Source of the DNA: Pseudomonas protegens CHA0
GTDB lineage: Bacteria; Pseudomonadota; Gammaproteobacteria; Pseudomonadales; Pseudomonadaceae
Length of the DNA: 64,000 bases
Direction: 5' to 3'
Assembly (NCBI RefSeq): GCF_000397205.1
Contig: NC_021237.1
Location: 1,861,001-1,925,000 of the forward strand
The position numbers were made by a program, and so were the translations under genes. Of the stretch, positions 17,095 through 25,800 are shown piece after piece. Every line of letters starts with the position of its first letter. The first letter of the stretch is position 1. Under the pieces are notes generated by a model. The model was not told the DNA's origin. It was given only the letters and a program-made list of their open reading frames with translations, and did no database searches.

Positions 17095-18135
17095 ATGCCA
17101 CTCGTTACGTTGAATTCCGTGCGCTTTGCCGGTATGGCAACTTGCGTTCCTAAACGAGTTGTTTCCAATCTGACTGATTGCAAGCCGCAGATTCGTCCAG
17201 AGCGCGAAAGGCTGGTGCGCAATATCGGTATCGAGCTGCGAAGGCTGACGCAAGAGTGGCAGTGTTTTTCCGACCTGGCCTTCGATGCAGCCTCCAAGCT
17301 GATTGAAAGCCTGGAGTGGAAGCTCGAGGAAATCGACGCGCTGATCGTGGTTACCCAGTCCCCGGACTACCTGGCGCCTGCCACTGCGATCATTCTTCAG
17401 GATCGTCTGGGGTTGCCCCATACCACCCTGGCGTTCGACGTCAACCTCGGGTGTTCCGGCTATCCGTTCGGCCTGCATCTGCTTGGATCGCTGATCAGCG
17501 CCGGAGGTATCAAGAAAGGCTTGGTGCTGGTTGGGGATAGCGGTGCCCAGCTCAATGACCCGATCTTTTCGGATGCCGGCACCGCTACGGCGATGGAGTT
17601 CTGTGCGGATGCCCCGCCCATGTACTTCGACCTGAATAGCGATGGTAGCGGCCACAAAGCGATCATCCTCCCGGTTGGTGGGCATCGTGAGCCGGTAGGC
17701 ATACAGCATCTGGTGCCTTTCCGTGAGAATGAAAATGATCACTGGCATCGAGCGATCGACTTGCAACTCGATGGTACTGCTGTGCTGAGCTTTTCCACTC
17801 AGCGGGTTCCGCCGGCGGTAGAAAAGTTGCTTGAATATGCCAATGCCTCGAAAGACGGAGTCGATTACTTCATCTTTCACCAGGCCAACCGCATGATCAA
17901 CGAAACCATTCGTAGAAAGTTGGAACTTCCAGTCGAGAAAGTTCCTTCGACCTTGCGGGATTTTGGCAACACCAGCGGTGCTTCGCTGCCAGTCACCATG
18001 ACTGCGCGAATTAATAAACAGCTTGAAGAAGGAACTAAGCGTTTAGTGCTGTCAGGGTTTGGTATTGGCCTGTCATGGGGAACCTGCTTGGTGGATATCC
18101 AAGGGGCGAAGTTTCCTGATTTGATTGAGTCCTGA
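17095..18135 (+). CDS. 3-oxoacyl-ACP synthase III (FabH-like)
   Basis: A 346-residue thiolase-fold condensing enzyme with the Cys-His-Asn triad of KAS III: C120 (NLGCSGYP), H262 (FIFHQANR) and N292 (FGNTSGAS). By family it joins an acyl-CoA primer with malonyl-ACP; with the neighbouring carrier protein and reductase it would make a short 3-oxoacyl-ACP. It is similar in role to VioS, described for the P. syringae flagellin glycan. That functional match is inferred from gene set, not from alignment. Confidence 0.82.
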   Translation: MPLVTLNSVRFAGMATCVPKRVVSNLTDCKPQIRPERERLVRNIGIELRRLTQEWQCFSDLAFDAASKLIESLEWKLEEIDALIVVTQSPDYLAPATAIILQDRLGLPHTTLAFDVNLGCSGYPFGLHLLGSLISAGGIKKGLVLVGDSGAQLNDPIFSDAGTATAMEFCADAPPMYFDLNSDGSGHKAIILPVGGHREPVGIQHLVPFRENENDHWHRAIDLQLDGTAVLSFSTQRVPPAVEKLLEYANASKDGVDYFIFHQANRMINETIRRKLELPVEKVPSTLRDFGNTSGASLPVTMTARINKQLEEGTKRLVLSGFGIGLSWGTCLVDIQGAKFPDLIES

Positions 18136-18191
18136 TAGGGCCGGGAGGTCACTCCTCCCACTGGCCGCAAATTTCTTCGGAGGGCAGCATA

Positions 18192-18953
18192 GTGAGTGCT
18201 GATAACAGCTTTAATCCATTCAGTCTCAAGGGCAAGCGGGTCTTGGTGACCGGGGCCAGTTCGGGGATTGGACTCACAACGGCTTTGAATTGTGCTCGCA
18301 TGGGCGCCGAGATTATTGCCACTGGGCGTGATCGGGAACGCTTGACCAAGACGTTTGAAGAGTTGCAGAGCATTTCGAGTCTGGATCATAAAATGGTTGT
18401 AGCGGATCTTACCGTTGCGGCTGAGCGAGATGCTGTAATCGCAGCACTCGATTCGAAGATAAACGGTTTGGTGCATGCAGCGGGGATCTCCAGGTTGTCT
18501 CCAACTCGGATGATGACTGAGTCCCATCTTCAAGTGCTTCACCGAACCAATGTCGAAGCCCCTTTTCTGCTGACTCAAGGTATTTTGAGGCGCAATCTTG
18601 TTGCGGCTGATGGGGCTATTTTATTTATTGCATCCATTGCTGCGCATATTGGAGTGGCAGGGGTTGGCGGCTATTCCGGTACCAAGGCGGCATTGATTGC
18701 CATGGCGCGATGTCTTGCAACGGAAGTGGCTAAACATAGGATCCGGGTTAATTGTCTCTCGCCGGCATTGGTACATACGCCTTTGGTGGACGATGCTGAA
18801 AAGATGATCTCCATGGATACACTGGGCCAAGGGCAACTTCTGGGCTTTGGTATGCCGGATGATGTAGCCAATGCATGCATTTTCATGCTCTCCGATGCAA
18901 GCCGATGGATAACTGGCTCGACGCTTATCATGGACGGTGGGTTAACCCTTTAA
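18192..18953 (+). CDS. Short-chain dehydrogenase, probable 3-oxoacyl-ACP reductase
   Basis: A 253-residue classical SDR of FabG type. It has a Rossmann motif TGASSGIG (residues 20-27) and catalytic N120, S148, Y161 and K165 (YSGTK). It would reduce the product of the preceding synthase to 3-hydroxyacyl-ACP; a sugar substrate cannot be ruled out. It starts with GTG after GGAGGG. A short GC-rich hairpin (GGGAGG / CCTCCC) lies in the gap before it. Confidence 0.8.
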   Translation: MSADNSFNPFSLKGKRVLVTGASSGIGLTTALNCARMGAEIIATGRDRERLTKTFEELQSISSLDHKMVVADLTVAAERDAVIAALDSKINGLVHAAGISRLSPTRMMTESHLQVLHRTNVEAPFLLTQGILRRNLVAADGAILFIASIAAHIGVAGVGGYSGTKAALIAMARCLATEVAKHRIRVNCLSPALVHTPLVDDAEKMISMDTLGQGQLLGFGMPDDVANACIFMLSDASRWITGSTLIMDGGLTL

Positions 18954-18970
18954 CGAGCCATGGGGGCGAT

Positions 18971-19609
18971 ATGCGGCGAATGATCATATTGGGGGCTGGC
19001 GGACTTGGGCGTCAGGTCCTGGCTCGAGTGGAAGCTGATGTAGCCTGTGGAATTGATTGGATCATCGCCGGTTTTCTGGATGAGCGCGGGCCTGAGGTTG
19101 TAGCGGAGATTCTTAATTGTCCCTGGTTAGGGTATCCGGAGCATTTTCAACCACAGTCCGACGACTTGTTTATCGTTGCGATCGGAGATCCTGCGAGTAG
19201 AGAAAAACAGGTGAAACTGCTGCTCGGCAAAGGCGCGAAGTTCATTGACTATGGAAGACCTGGTTTCCTTGGTGTTAGAACCGCTTGGGGGCCAACGTTT
19301 TTCGGCTATGACGTAAGTTGCGGCGTTGATAGTCAGATCGGTAATTACTGCTTTATCGATCAAGACAGCATGATCGGTCACGACGTAGTGATTGGCGACT
19401 ATGTACATATCGCTCCCCGTTGTTTGTTGGCTGGCTACGTCAAGGTGGGCAACGGTGTGGTGATCAACTCCGGGGCCATGCTGTCCCGCGGGGTCACTGT
19501 GGGTGATGGAGCGGTGATCGGCATGGGAGCCGTGGTCTTCAAGGATGTTCCTGCCGGTGCGACGGTGGTGGGCAACCCTGCTCGAGTCATTTTCACCAAG
19601 CAGGATTGA
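18971..19609 (+). CDS. NeuD/PglD-like acyltransferase with left-handed beta-helix
   Basis: A 212-residue protein in two parts. The N-terminal Rossmann-like domain (MIILGAGGLGRQV) is typical of NeuD/PglD sugar O- or N-acyltransferases, and the C-terminal hexapeptide-repeat helix spans from about residue 95. The family transfers acyl groups to amino sugars, so it is a candidate for moving the hydroxyacyl chain from the carrier protein to the 4-amino group. I chose the ATG at 18971, just after the SDR stop; earlier in-frame starts lie within the SDR gene and give a non-family N-terminus. Confidence 0.75.
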   Translation: MRRMIILGAGGLGRQVLARVEADVACGIDWIIAGFLDERGPEVVAEILNCPWLGYPEHFQPQSDDLFIVAIGDPASREKQVKLLLGKGAKFIDYGRPGFLGVRTAWGPTFFGYDVSCGVDSQIGNYCFIDQDSMIGHDVVIGDYVHIAPRCLLAGYVKVGNGVVINSGAMLSRGVTVGDGAVIGMGAVVFKDVPAGATVVGNPARVIFTKQD

Positions 19610-19657
19610 AGGCTGGGTATTCATCTCGCTGCTCGGTCTTTTTTGTGGATACGTTTT

Positions 19658-20791
19658 ATGTCGCGTCATGCGTTGGATGCAAGCCATTACACCTCCCAGG
19701 AAACTCTTTCTCGCGAGCGTGCCCACTTGTTTGGCGCGTTGTGGACCTTCGTCGGGTTCACGTCGATGGTGCGCGAGCGAAATCAGTTCTTCACTCGCAA
19801 GGTGGCGGGTGTGCCGATCCTGGTTCAGAGAACCGAAGCCGGTATCCGGGCCTTTATCAATGAGTGCCCCCATCGGCTGTCGCCTATTCAGACCGAGAGT
19901 GCCGGCAAGCGCCCTATGGTCTGCCCTTACCATGCCTGGTCATTTGGTGCCGAGGGCGAGTTGCGTGGCATACCCAATCATGGGCTTTACCAGTTCAGTG
20001 CCGCGGAGCGAGAAAAGATCTGCCTGAAGAAACTTCATCTGGAGGAAGTCGGCCAGTTGTTGTTTGTGAATTTTGCGCAGAGTCCCATTGCACTGAATGA
20101 GCAATTTACGGATGAGTTCATCGGGCAGTTGCAGGATGTGTCCTCTCATCTGGATTCGCAGATTATCTACAGTTGCCATCAGGTCCGGTATAACTGGAAG
20201 TTGAATATGGAGAACGTGAAAGACTATAACCACGTTCCTTTTATTCATCCGCAAACCTTCATGCCGGCCATGAATCAAATGGTCAAGGAGATCCCTGTAG
20301 TTGGCGATGATGGGGCTTCGGAAGTCATCAGGCTGATTTCTGCTGCCGAATCTCCTGAACTTGACTCGTTGAGTTACAGCACCAAGGCTCTGATCAAGCC
20401 CTACGAGAACTGGTTTGCGCCGTTGTGCGAAAAATATGGCAGTGAACATGCCTACTACAACTGGTTCATTTATCCCAATGTCAACTTCTGTAGTGTCAAG
20501 GGTGATCACTTTCTACTTCAGCAGTACGATCCCGTATCCCCTGGGGTTACCGACTATCACCTGTGGATGATGACCGCCACACGCAAGGATGTCCGCACCG
20601 ACTTTACTGCGTTGCTGGCAACTTTGATTCGTGGCGAGCGCAAGGTCATAGCCGAGGACACGGTTGTGCTCGAGCGTTTGCAGGATGGGTTCGGTGAGCA
20701 CTCTCGGCGCTTCATGCACGGCGAGTATGAGGCGCATATCGTTCAACAGCATCTCTGGTATAGAACTCATGTTTTGGGAGAGCGCCCATGA
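19658..20791 (+). CDS. Rieske non-heme iron oxygenase
   Basis: A 377-residue oxygenase subunit. The Rieske [2Fe-2S] ligands are C70, H72 (ECPHR) and C89, H92 (VCPYHAW). The mononuclear iron site is D189, H192 and H197 in VKDYNHVPFIH, with the expected spacing. Such enzymes hydroxylate or demethylate small molecules and need a reductase, which is not encoded here. In this context it may oxidise the acyl chain or sugar; that is inference. The ATG at 19658 is used; a TTG at 19643 would add five residues. It overlaps the next gene by 4 bases (ATGA). Confidence 0.8.
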   Translation: MSRHALDASHYTSQETLSRERAHLFGALWTFVGFTSMVRERNQFFTRKVAGVPILVQRTEAGIRAFINECPHRLSPIQTESAGKRPMVCPYHAWSFGAEGELRGIPNHGLYQFSAAEREKICLKKLHLEEVGQLLFVNFAQSPIALNEQFTDEFIGQLQDVSSHLDSQIIYSCHQVRYNWKLNMENVKDYNHVPFIHPQTFMPAMNQMVKEIPVVGDDGASEVIRLISAAESPELDSLSYSTKALIKPYENWFAPLCEKYGSEHAYYNWFIYPNVNFCSVKGDHFLLQQYDPVSPGVTDYHLWMMTATRKDVRTDFTALLATLIRGERKVIAEDTVVLERLQDGFGEHSRRFMHGEYEAHIVQQHLWYRTHVLGERP

Positions 20792-21408
20792 CTCGCCATA
20801 TCGTGCTGGGGGAGGGCTGGGCCTTCGAGCATGCCTGCCAGATGGCCACTGAGCTGGGCTTGCCCCATGTGCAGCACCGCCTGCTTTCGGCTGATCGTTA
20901 CAACTTTCAGCTGGATGAATTCATCGATCGGTATCCGGCGCAAGACTTCGAAGTGTTTGTGGCGCTGGATGAGCGTGCGGTCAACTACTCGCGACACAAG
21001 CTGATTTCCCAGGTTCGGTTGGCGGGGTATCGCCTGTTCAATCTGGTTTCGCCTCGATCCATTGTTGAAGAAAGCGCCGTTCTGCAAGGCAATGCCTATG
21101 TGGGTGCGGGCTGCAACCTGGCCTCCGGTGCGGTAGTGGGGCTGGGCTCCTGGCTTGATCGCCAGGTAACTCTGGACTGCTCCGTGCAGTTAGGGGCCTG
21201 TGTGACCTTGCAGGCGGGTGTGACCCTGGGGCGCGGCGTGGAAATCGGCAGGGGCACCACGCTCTCCGCTGGCAGCTTTGCGCTGGCGGGCACGAAAGTC
21301 GGTCGCCATTGCGAGTGGTTGTTGGGCGGGAAGTTGCCGGAAGTCCTTGCTGACAAGTCCTTTTATGATGCCCTGATGCCAGATGGCGCCAGAATCCTGA
21401 AAAACTGA
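20788..21408 (+). CDS. Second left-handed beta-helix acyltransferase-like protein
   Basis: A 206-residue protein. The first 85 residues form an alpha/beta region resembling the N-terminal domain of NeuD/PglD proteins, but without a clear GxGG motif. They are followed by hexapeptide repeats (for example NAYVGAGCNLASGAVVGLGS, then TLGRGVEIGRGTTL). It may be a second acyltransferase or a scaffolding partner of the first. Translation is coupled to the Rieske gene by an ATGA overlap. Confidence 0.65.
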   Translation: MTRHIVLGEGWAFEHACQMATELGLPHVQHRLLSADRYNFQLDEFIDRYPAQDFEVFVALDERAVNYSRHKLISQVRLAGYRLFNLVSPRSIVEESAVLQGNAYVGAGCNLASGAVVGLGSWLDRQVTLDCSVQLGACVTLQAGVTLGRGVEIGRGTTLSAGSFALAGTKVGRHCEWLLGGKLPEVLADKSFYDALMPDGARILKN

Positions 21409-21460
21409 ATATTAATTATCTTGCCGATTCGCTCAGGCAATTGGGCGGGCCGTTTCTGGA

Positions 21461-22702
21461 GTGGGTATGCCGAGTAATTATGCTGGTGTTAAAGGGCTGG
21501 AAGTGGCTGGTAACTACGAAAACCTGGTCACCATCTTTCAGCGGGCGGTCTCTGCGTATCAACATGATCCGCGCTTCTGTATTGCGCCTGAGGCCTGTCA
21601 TGTCTACGACGCAAATGGGCGTGAAACAAAAGTCGTGCTGTTGGGAACGACCCAGTTCTCTCAACTCTTTATCAATGAAGCTGCCGGCAGAGTGCGGATT
21701 GTTGCCGTGGTCGACGACTTCAAGGCCGGCAAGATGGAAAGCTTTCATGGCGTTCCGGTGATCAGTTCGGATGCCTTCCTGAAGTTGGCCCGGGATACTG
21801 CGCTGATCAGTGTCAATGGCTGTCGGTATGATCACTCCCGGCGTTATTTCAAAAGCCTGGCGCTGCGCAACAACATCCCCATGCTCAACTTTGAGCAGGG
21901 CTTGCGGCTGCTTTCCATCAACCCGGCGAGCGACCATCGGATTGATGACTGGGGCAGCTACATTGTTGCTCACGCCCAGGAGTTGATCGCTCTCGGGCGG
22001 CGTCTGGACGATGACTATTCACGCTTCACCCTGTTCAGCGTTTTGCTCGGCCATTTGACGTGCGACCCCGAGTGGATACTCAACGCTGCCAAGCCCTACT
22101 TGACCCTGTATTTCCGTTCCGGCTTGTGGCTGCCTGACCAGAATGAGCGCTTCGCTGACTGTGGCGCCTCGATTGCCGAGTCCGCCAAGGCCTTTCTCGA
22201 TGCGACCGACGGCCGCTTCCAGAAGATCTGGATGATCGAGCCGGACGAGGTCAATCGGGCCACCATTCAATCCTTCATCAGCGGTTACAACGGTACTCTC
22301 GCGCCTGCCCAGTCAGGTGCCATCGAGTTGCTGGGTTGTGCGTTGAGCAACGAAGACGGGCAGATGCCGTTCTTGCATGAGGGCGGGCACGGCGGTCACC
22401 TGTTATCTGCCGCTACTGCCCAGGCCATCTGCCGGGATGTCGATGTGCGCCGTCTGGATTCATTGCTTGATGACAGCCCGACGCTGATCAAGATGGACAT
22501 CGAAGGGGCGGAATTGCAGGCCTTGCAAGGGGCCCGTGAGCACATCAGTCGTGGGCGCCCGAAAATGGCCATTTCGGCTTATCACCGGTCTGGCGATTTG
22601 CTGGATATCACCCGTTTTGTCGAAAGTGTGCGTGGCGACTACAAGATCGGCCTGCGCCACCACACCGAAGAGCGCTGGGATACCTGCCTGTACTTCTATT
22701 GA
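21461..22702 (+). CDS. FkbM-family methyltransferase with an N-terminal Rossmann-like domain
   Basis: A 413-residue protein (GTG start; ATG at 21467 gives 411). The C-terminal part has the FkbM signature IKMDIEGAELQALQGA, found in SAM-dependent O-methyltransferases of sugars and polyketides. The N-terminal 150 residues contain a nucleotide-binding-like segment (VVLLGTTQFSQL, then VAVVDDFKAGKMESFHGVPV) that resembles the substrate domain of sugar acyltransferases. The likely role is O-methylation of the glycan sugar, as in the 2-O-methyl viosamine of P. syringae flagellin (VioM). Its GC content approaches that of the flagellar genes. Confidence 0.72.
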   Translation: MGMPSNYAGVKGLEVAGNYENLVTIFQRAVSAYQHDPRFCIAPEACHVYDANGRETKVVLLGTTQFSQLFINEAAGRVRIVAVVDDFKAGKMESFHGVPVISSDAFLKLARDTALISVNGCRYDHSRRYFKSLALRNNIPMLNFEQGLRLLSINPASDHRIDDWGSYIVAHAQELIALGRRLDDDYSRFTLFSVLLGHLTCDPEWILNAAKPYLTLYFRSGLWLPDQNERFADCGASIAESAKAFLDATDGRFQKIWMIEPDEVNRATIQSFISGYNGTLAPAQSGAIELLGCALSNEDGQMPFLHEGGHGGHLLSAATAQAICRDVDVRRLDSLLDDSPTLIKMDIEGAELQALQGAREHISRGRPKMAISAYHRSGDLLDITRFVESVRGDYKIGLRHHTEERWDTCLYFY

Positions 22703-22711
22703 TCTGCGTTC

Positions 22712-22737
22712 TGGCGCGCTGCATTGGCGCGCCATTT
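22712..22737 (+). terminator. Hairpin between the methyltransferase and the glycosyltransferase
   Basis: TGGCGCGC (22712-22719) pairs perfectly with GCGCGCCA (22727-22734) around a 7-base loop, followed by TTT. It has the shape of a weak terminator or attenuator inside the island transcript and could lower expression of the glycosyltransferase relative to the sugar genes. Confidence 0.45.
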
Positions 22738-22802
22738 GATTGGGCCTGTGCCACTCGAGCGAAGGTGGCGGGCTATCGGCATTAACTAGCAAGAAGGTTT
22801 AT

Positions 22803-25800
22803 ATGAGCGCAAAGCCACTGGTCAGTGTGGTCATTCCTGCTTACAAGGCAACTTACTTTGAAGCGGCGCTGGCCAGTGTCTGTGCGCAGAGCTACGAGCA
22901 TCTGGAGGTGGTGGTATGCGATGACTCGCGTACCGGGACCATCCGTGAGTGCACGGCTCGTTATCAGGAGTCCTGCTCTTTTCCGATTCGCTATGAGTTC
23001 AATGAGTCTCTGCGCGGCGAGCTCTTCAATGCCATTGAGTGCATAAAAGTCGCCAGTGGAAAGTACATCAAGTTCCTCCATGACGACGATGTATTGCACC
23101 CTGAATGTGTCGCGCAACTGGTGGCTGCGATGGAGTCAGATCCCTCTGTGGCCATGGCGTCTTCGCGTCGCCGCCTGATCGATTCCGACGGGGTCCCGCA
23201 ACCGGATGCCCTGGCCACATCCCTGCCTTTCGCTACCGATGTGGTTATCGATGGCAAGGAGCTGACCAGCCTGCTGGCCGACCATAGCCTCAACTTCATC
23301 GGCGAGCCGAGTTGCGTGCTTTGTCGCCGAGAGGATCTGCTGGCGCTGGGGGATGGCCTTATGTCGCTCAATGGTTGCCTGATCTATTGGGTGGGCGACC
23401 TGGCGATGTATGTGAAGCTGCTGCAAAAGGGCAACCTGGCGTTGCTGAAGCAGCCGCTGACCGATTTCCGAGTGTCCCTGCAGCAGGGCAGTCAGCAGGG
23501 GCGCGACAAGCCGGGTATCGGTAACCAGGGGCACGCTGATTTCAAACGGACATTGCGCGAACTGGGCTGGCATCGAGGGGGGCTGGATAACCATCTGGTT
23601 TCGGTGCGTTCCCTGTATGGCGGCGACAGGTTCGAGCCGGTGGATATCCTGGCTGCTCTGCGCCAGAGTTACGCCAAGGGCGTGGCCGACCGGCAGATCA
23701 ACAGCTGGATCGAGCAGCGGGTGCCAAGCCCGACCCAGTTGCATTTGATGGAGGGCTATCTGCAGTCCGGCGGCGGTGCTCCTTCAATCGGCATCATCGT
23801 CCTTGATCTGGCCGCGGATGCCCAGGCGCTGGCGCGCACCCTGCATAGCCTGGCGGCGCAGCCGCAGGGGCTTGTGCAACTGAAAGTGACGGTACTGGGG
23901 CATGAGGCGCCTGGCTTGGTTGCCGGCGGCGCCGAGTTGCACTTCACACCGGTTCAGGCGAACTACGCAGAGCAGGTCAATCGTTTGCTGCAAGAAGATG
24001 CATGCGAATGGTGTGTGCTGGTCCGCGCTGGTGATGAGTTCACGCCAAGCGGCCTGTTGGTCGCCAGCCTGGAGTTGCTGCCGGATCCCGACTGCCGTGC
24101 AGTGTTCTGTGATGGCGTGCTGCGAGAAGCCAATGGCGACACGGGGGTCATGCTGCGCCCGGACTTCAACCTGGATTACCTGCTGAGTTTCCCGGGGGTG
24201 CTGGCGCGTCACTGGATCTTCAGGCGTCGGGTGCTGATCGAGGTGGGTGGTTTTGATGGTGCCTACGCGCGGGCCCTGGAGTTCGAGCTGATCCTGCGCC
24301 TGATCAATCAAGGTGGCATTGACGGTTTCGGGCATATCCCGGAATTGCTGCTGAGTTGTCCGCCCGTGGCCCTGGGTGAAAATGAAGATGAGCGCCGTGC
24401 GCTGGTCGAGCACCTGTCGCAGCGTGGCTATGCCAGCGCGCAGGTCGACAGCTCGCTTGCGGGACACTATCTGATCGACTACGGGCACCAGGCCCGCCCC
24501 CTGGTATCGATCGTGGTGGTGGTGAGTGACGACCTGGCGGCGGCGCAGCGCTGTATTTTCAGTGTCCTGGAGCACACCCGTTACCCTTTCTACGAGTTGC
24601 TGATCGTCGATAACGCCTGTCAGGCCGCAGAGGCAAGGCAGTGGTTGCAGGCTGTCGCGGAGCTGTCGGCTGAGCGTATCCGGGTAGTCAGCCTGCCTTA
24701 TGCCGTGGATCGTTCCACCGCCAACAACCTGGGGGCGCAGCAGGCTTCTGGTGAATATCTGGTATTCCTGCGTGCGCTGACGGCGATCTTCGACGGTGGC
24801 TGGATTGATGCGCTGTTGAATCACGCGCTGCGCCAGGAGGTGGCGGTAGTGGGGGCCAAAGCGCTCTCCAGTGATGGCGAAGTGAGCCATGGCGGATTGA
24901 TCCTGGGGCTGGCGGCCGGCGGGGCGGCAGCATTTGCCGGGCAGCAGGCCGACGCTGCCGGGTACATGAATGGCTTGCAGGTGGATCGCAATTGCAGTGC
25001 GGTCGCCGACATCTGCCTGATGGTACGTAAGGCCCTGTTTGATGGGGTGGGTGGCTGGGATGCCGAGCTGTTCCCTGAGGCGGGAGCGGATATTGACCTG
25101 TGCCTGCGCCTGGCGGGCCATGGTTATCTGACGGTGTGGACGCCGCGTGCGCGGGTCATGCACGGTATGCCGCCGGCCGCGTTTGCGCCGCGGGATGAAG
25201 ATGCCTTGTCCCAGCGCTGGCTTTCGGTGCTGGCGCGGGACCCGGCCTACAACCTGAATTTTTCCCTGGGGCAGCCAAAGGGCTTCCAACTGGCCGAGCC
25301 GTCGTTAAGTTGGCGTCCGCTGATCTGGCGCCCGTTGCCAGTGGTGCTGGTGCATCCTTCGGATCGTTATGGCAGTGGTCACTATCGGGCCATTCGACCG
25401 ATGGAGGAGCAGAGTTCGGCGGGCCTGATCGACGGGGTGCTGTCGATGGCGCTGTTATCGCCGGCCGAACTGGCGCGAGTGGCCCCGGATTCGATGGTTT
25501 TCCAGCGCCACATCGGCGAGGAGTCGCTCAGCGCCATGCGTCGTGCGCAAGCCTTCTCGCGCAGTTTCAAGGTCTTTGAGCTGAACGATCACCTGCCAAG
25601 CCTGGCTGTCGGGGAGGCTGCCCAGGGCATGACGCCTGGGGATATTTCCTACTATTTGCGCGAAGCCGTGGCCTGCGTCGATCGCCTGGTGGTGTCCACC
25701 GAAGCCCTGGCCGACGCTCTGCATGGCCTGCATCCGGATACCCGGGTCATCCACAGTCGCCTGGACCAGCAGGGCTGGGGGGCGTTGCCAAGCAGCCAGC

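Noticed and set aside
18149..18165. GGGAGG / CCTCCC hairpin before the SDR gene as a terminator
   Set aside because: No T-run follows, and the next gene has a good ribosome site a short distance on; kept only as a note under that gene.
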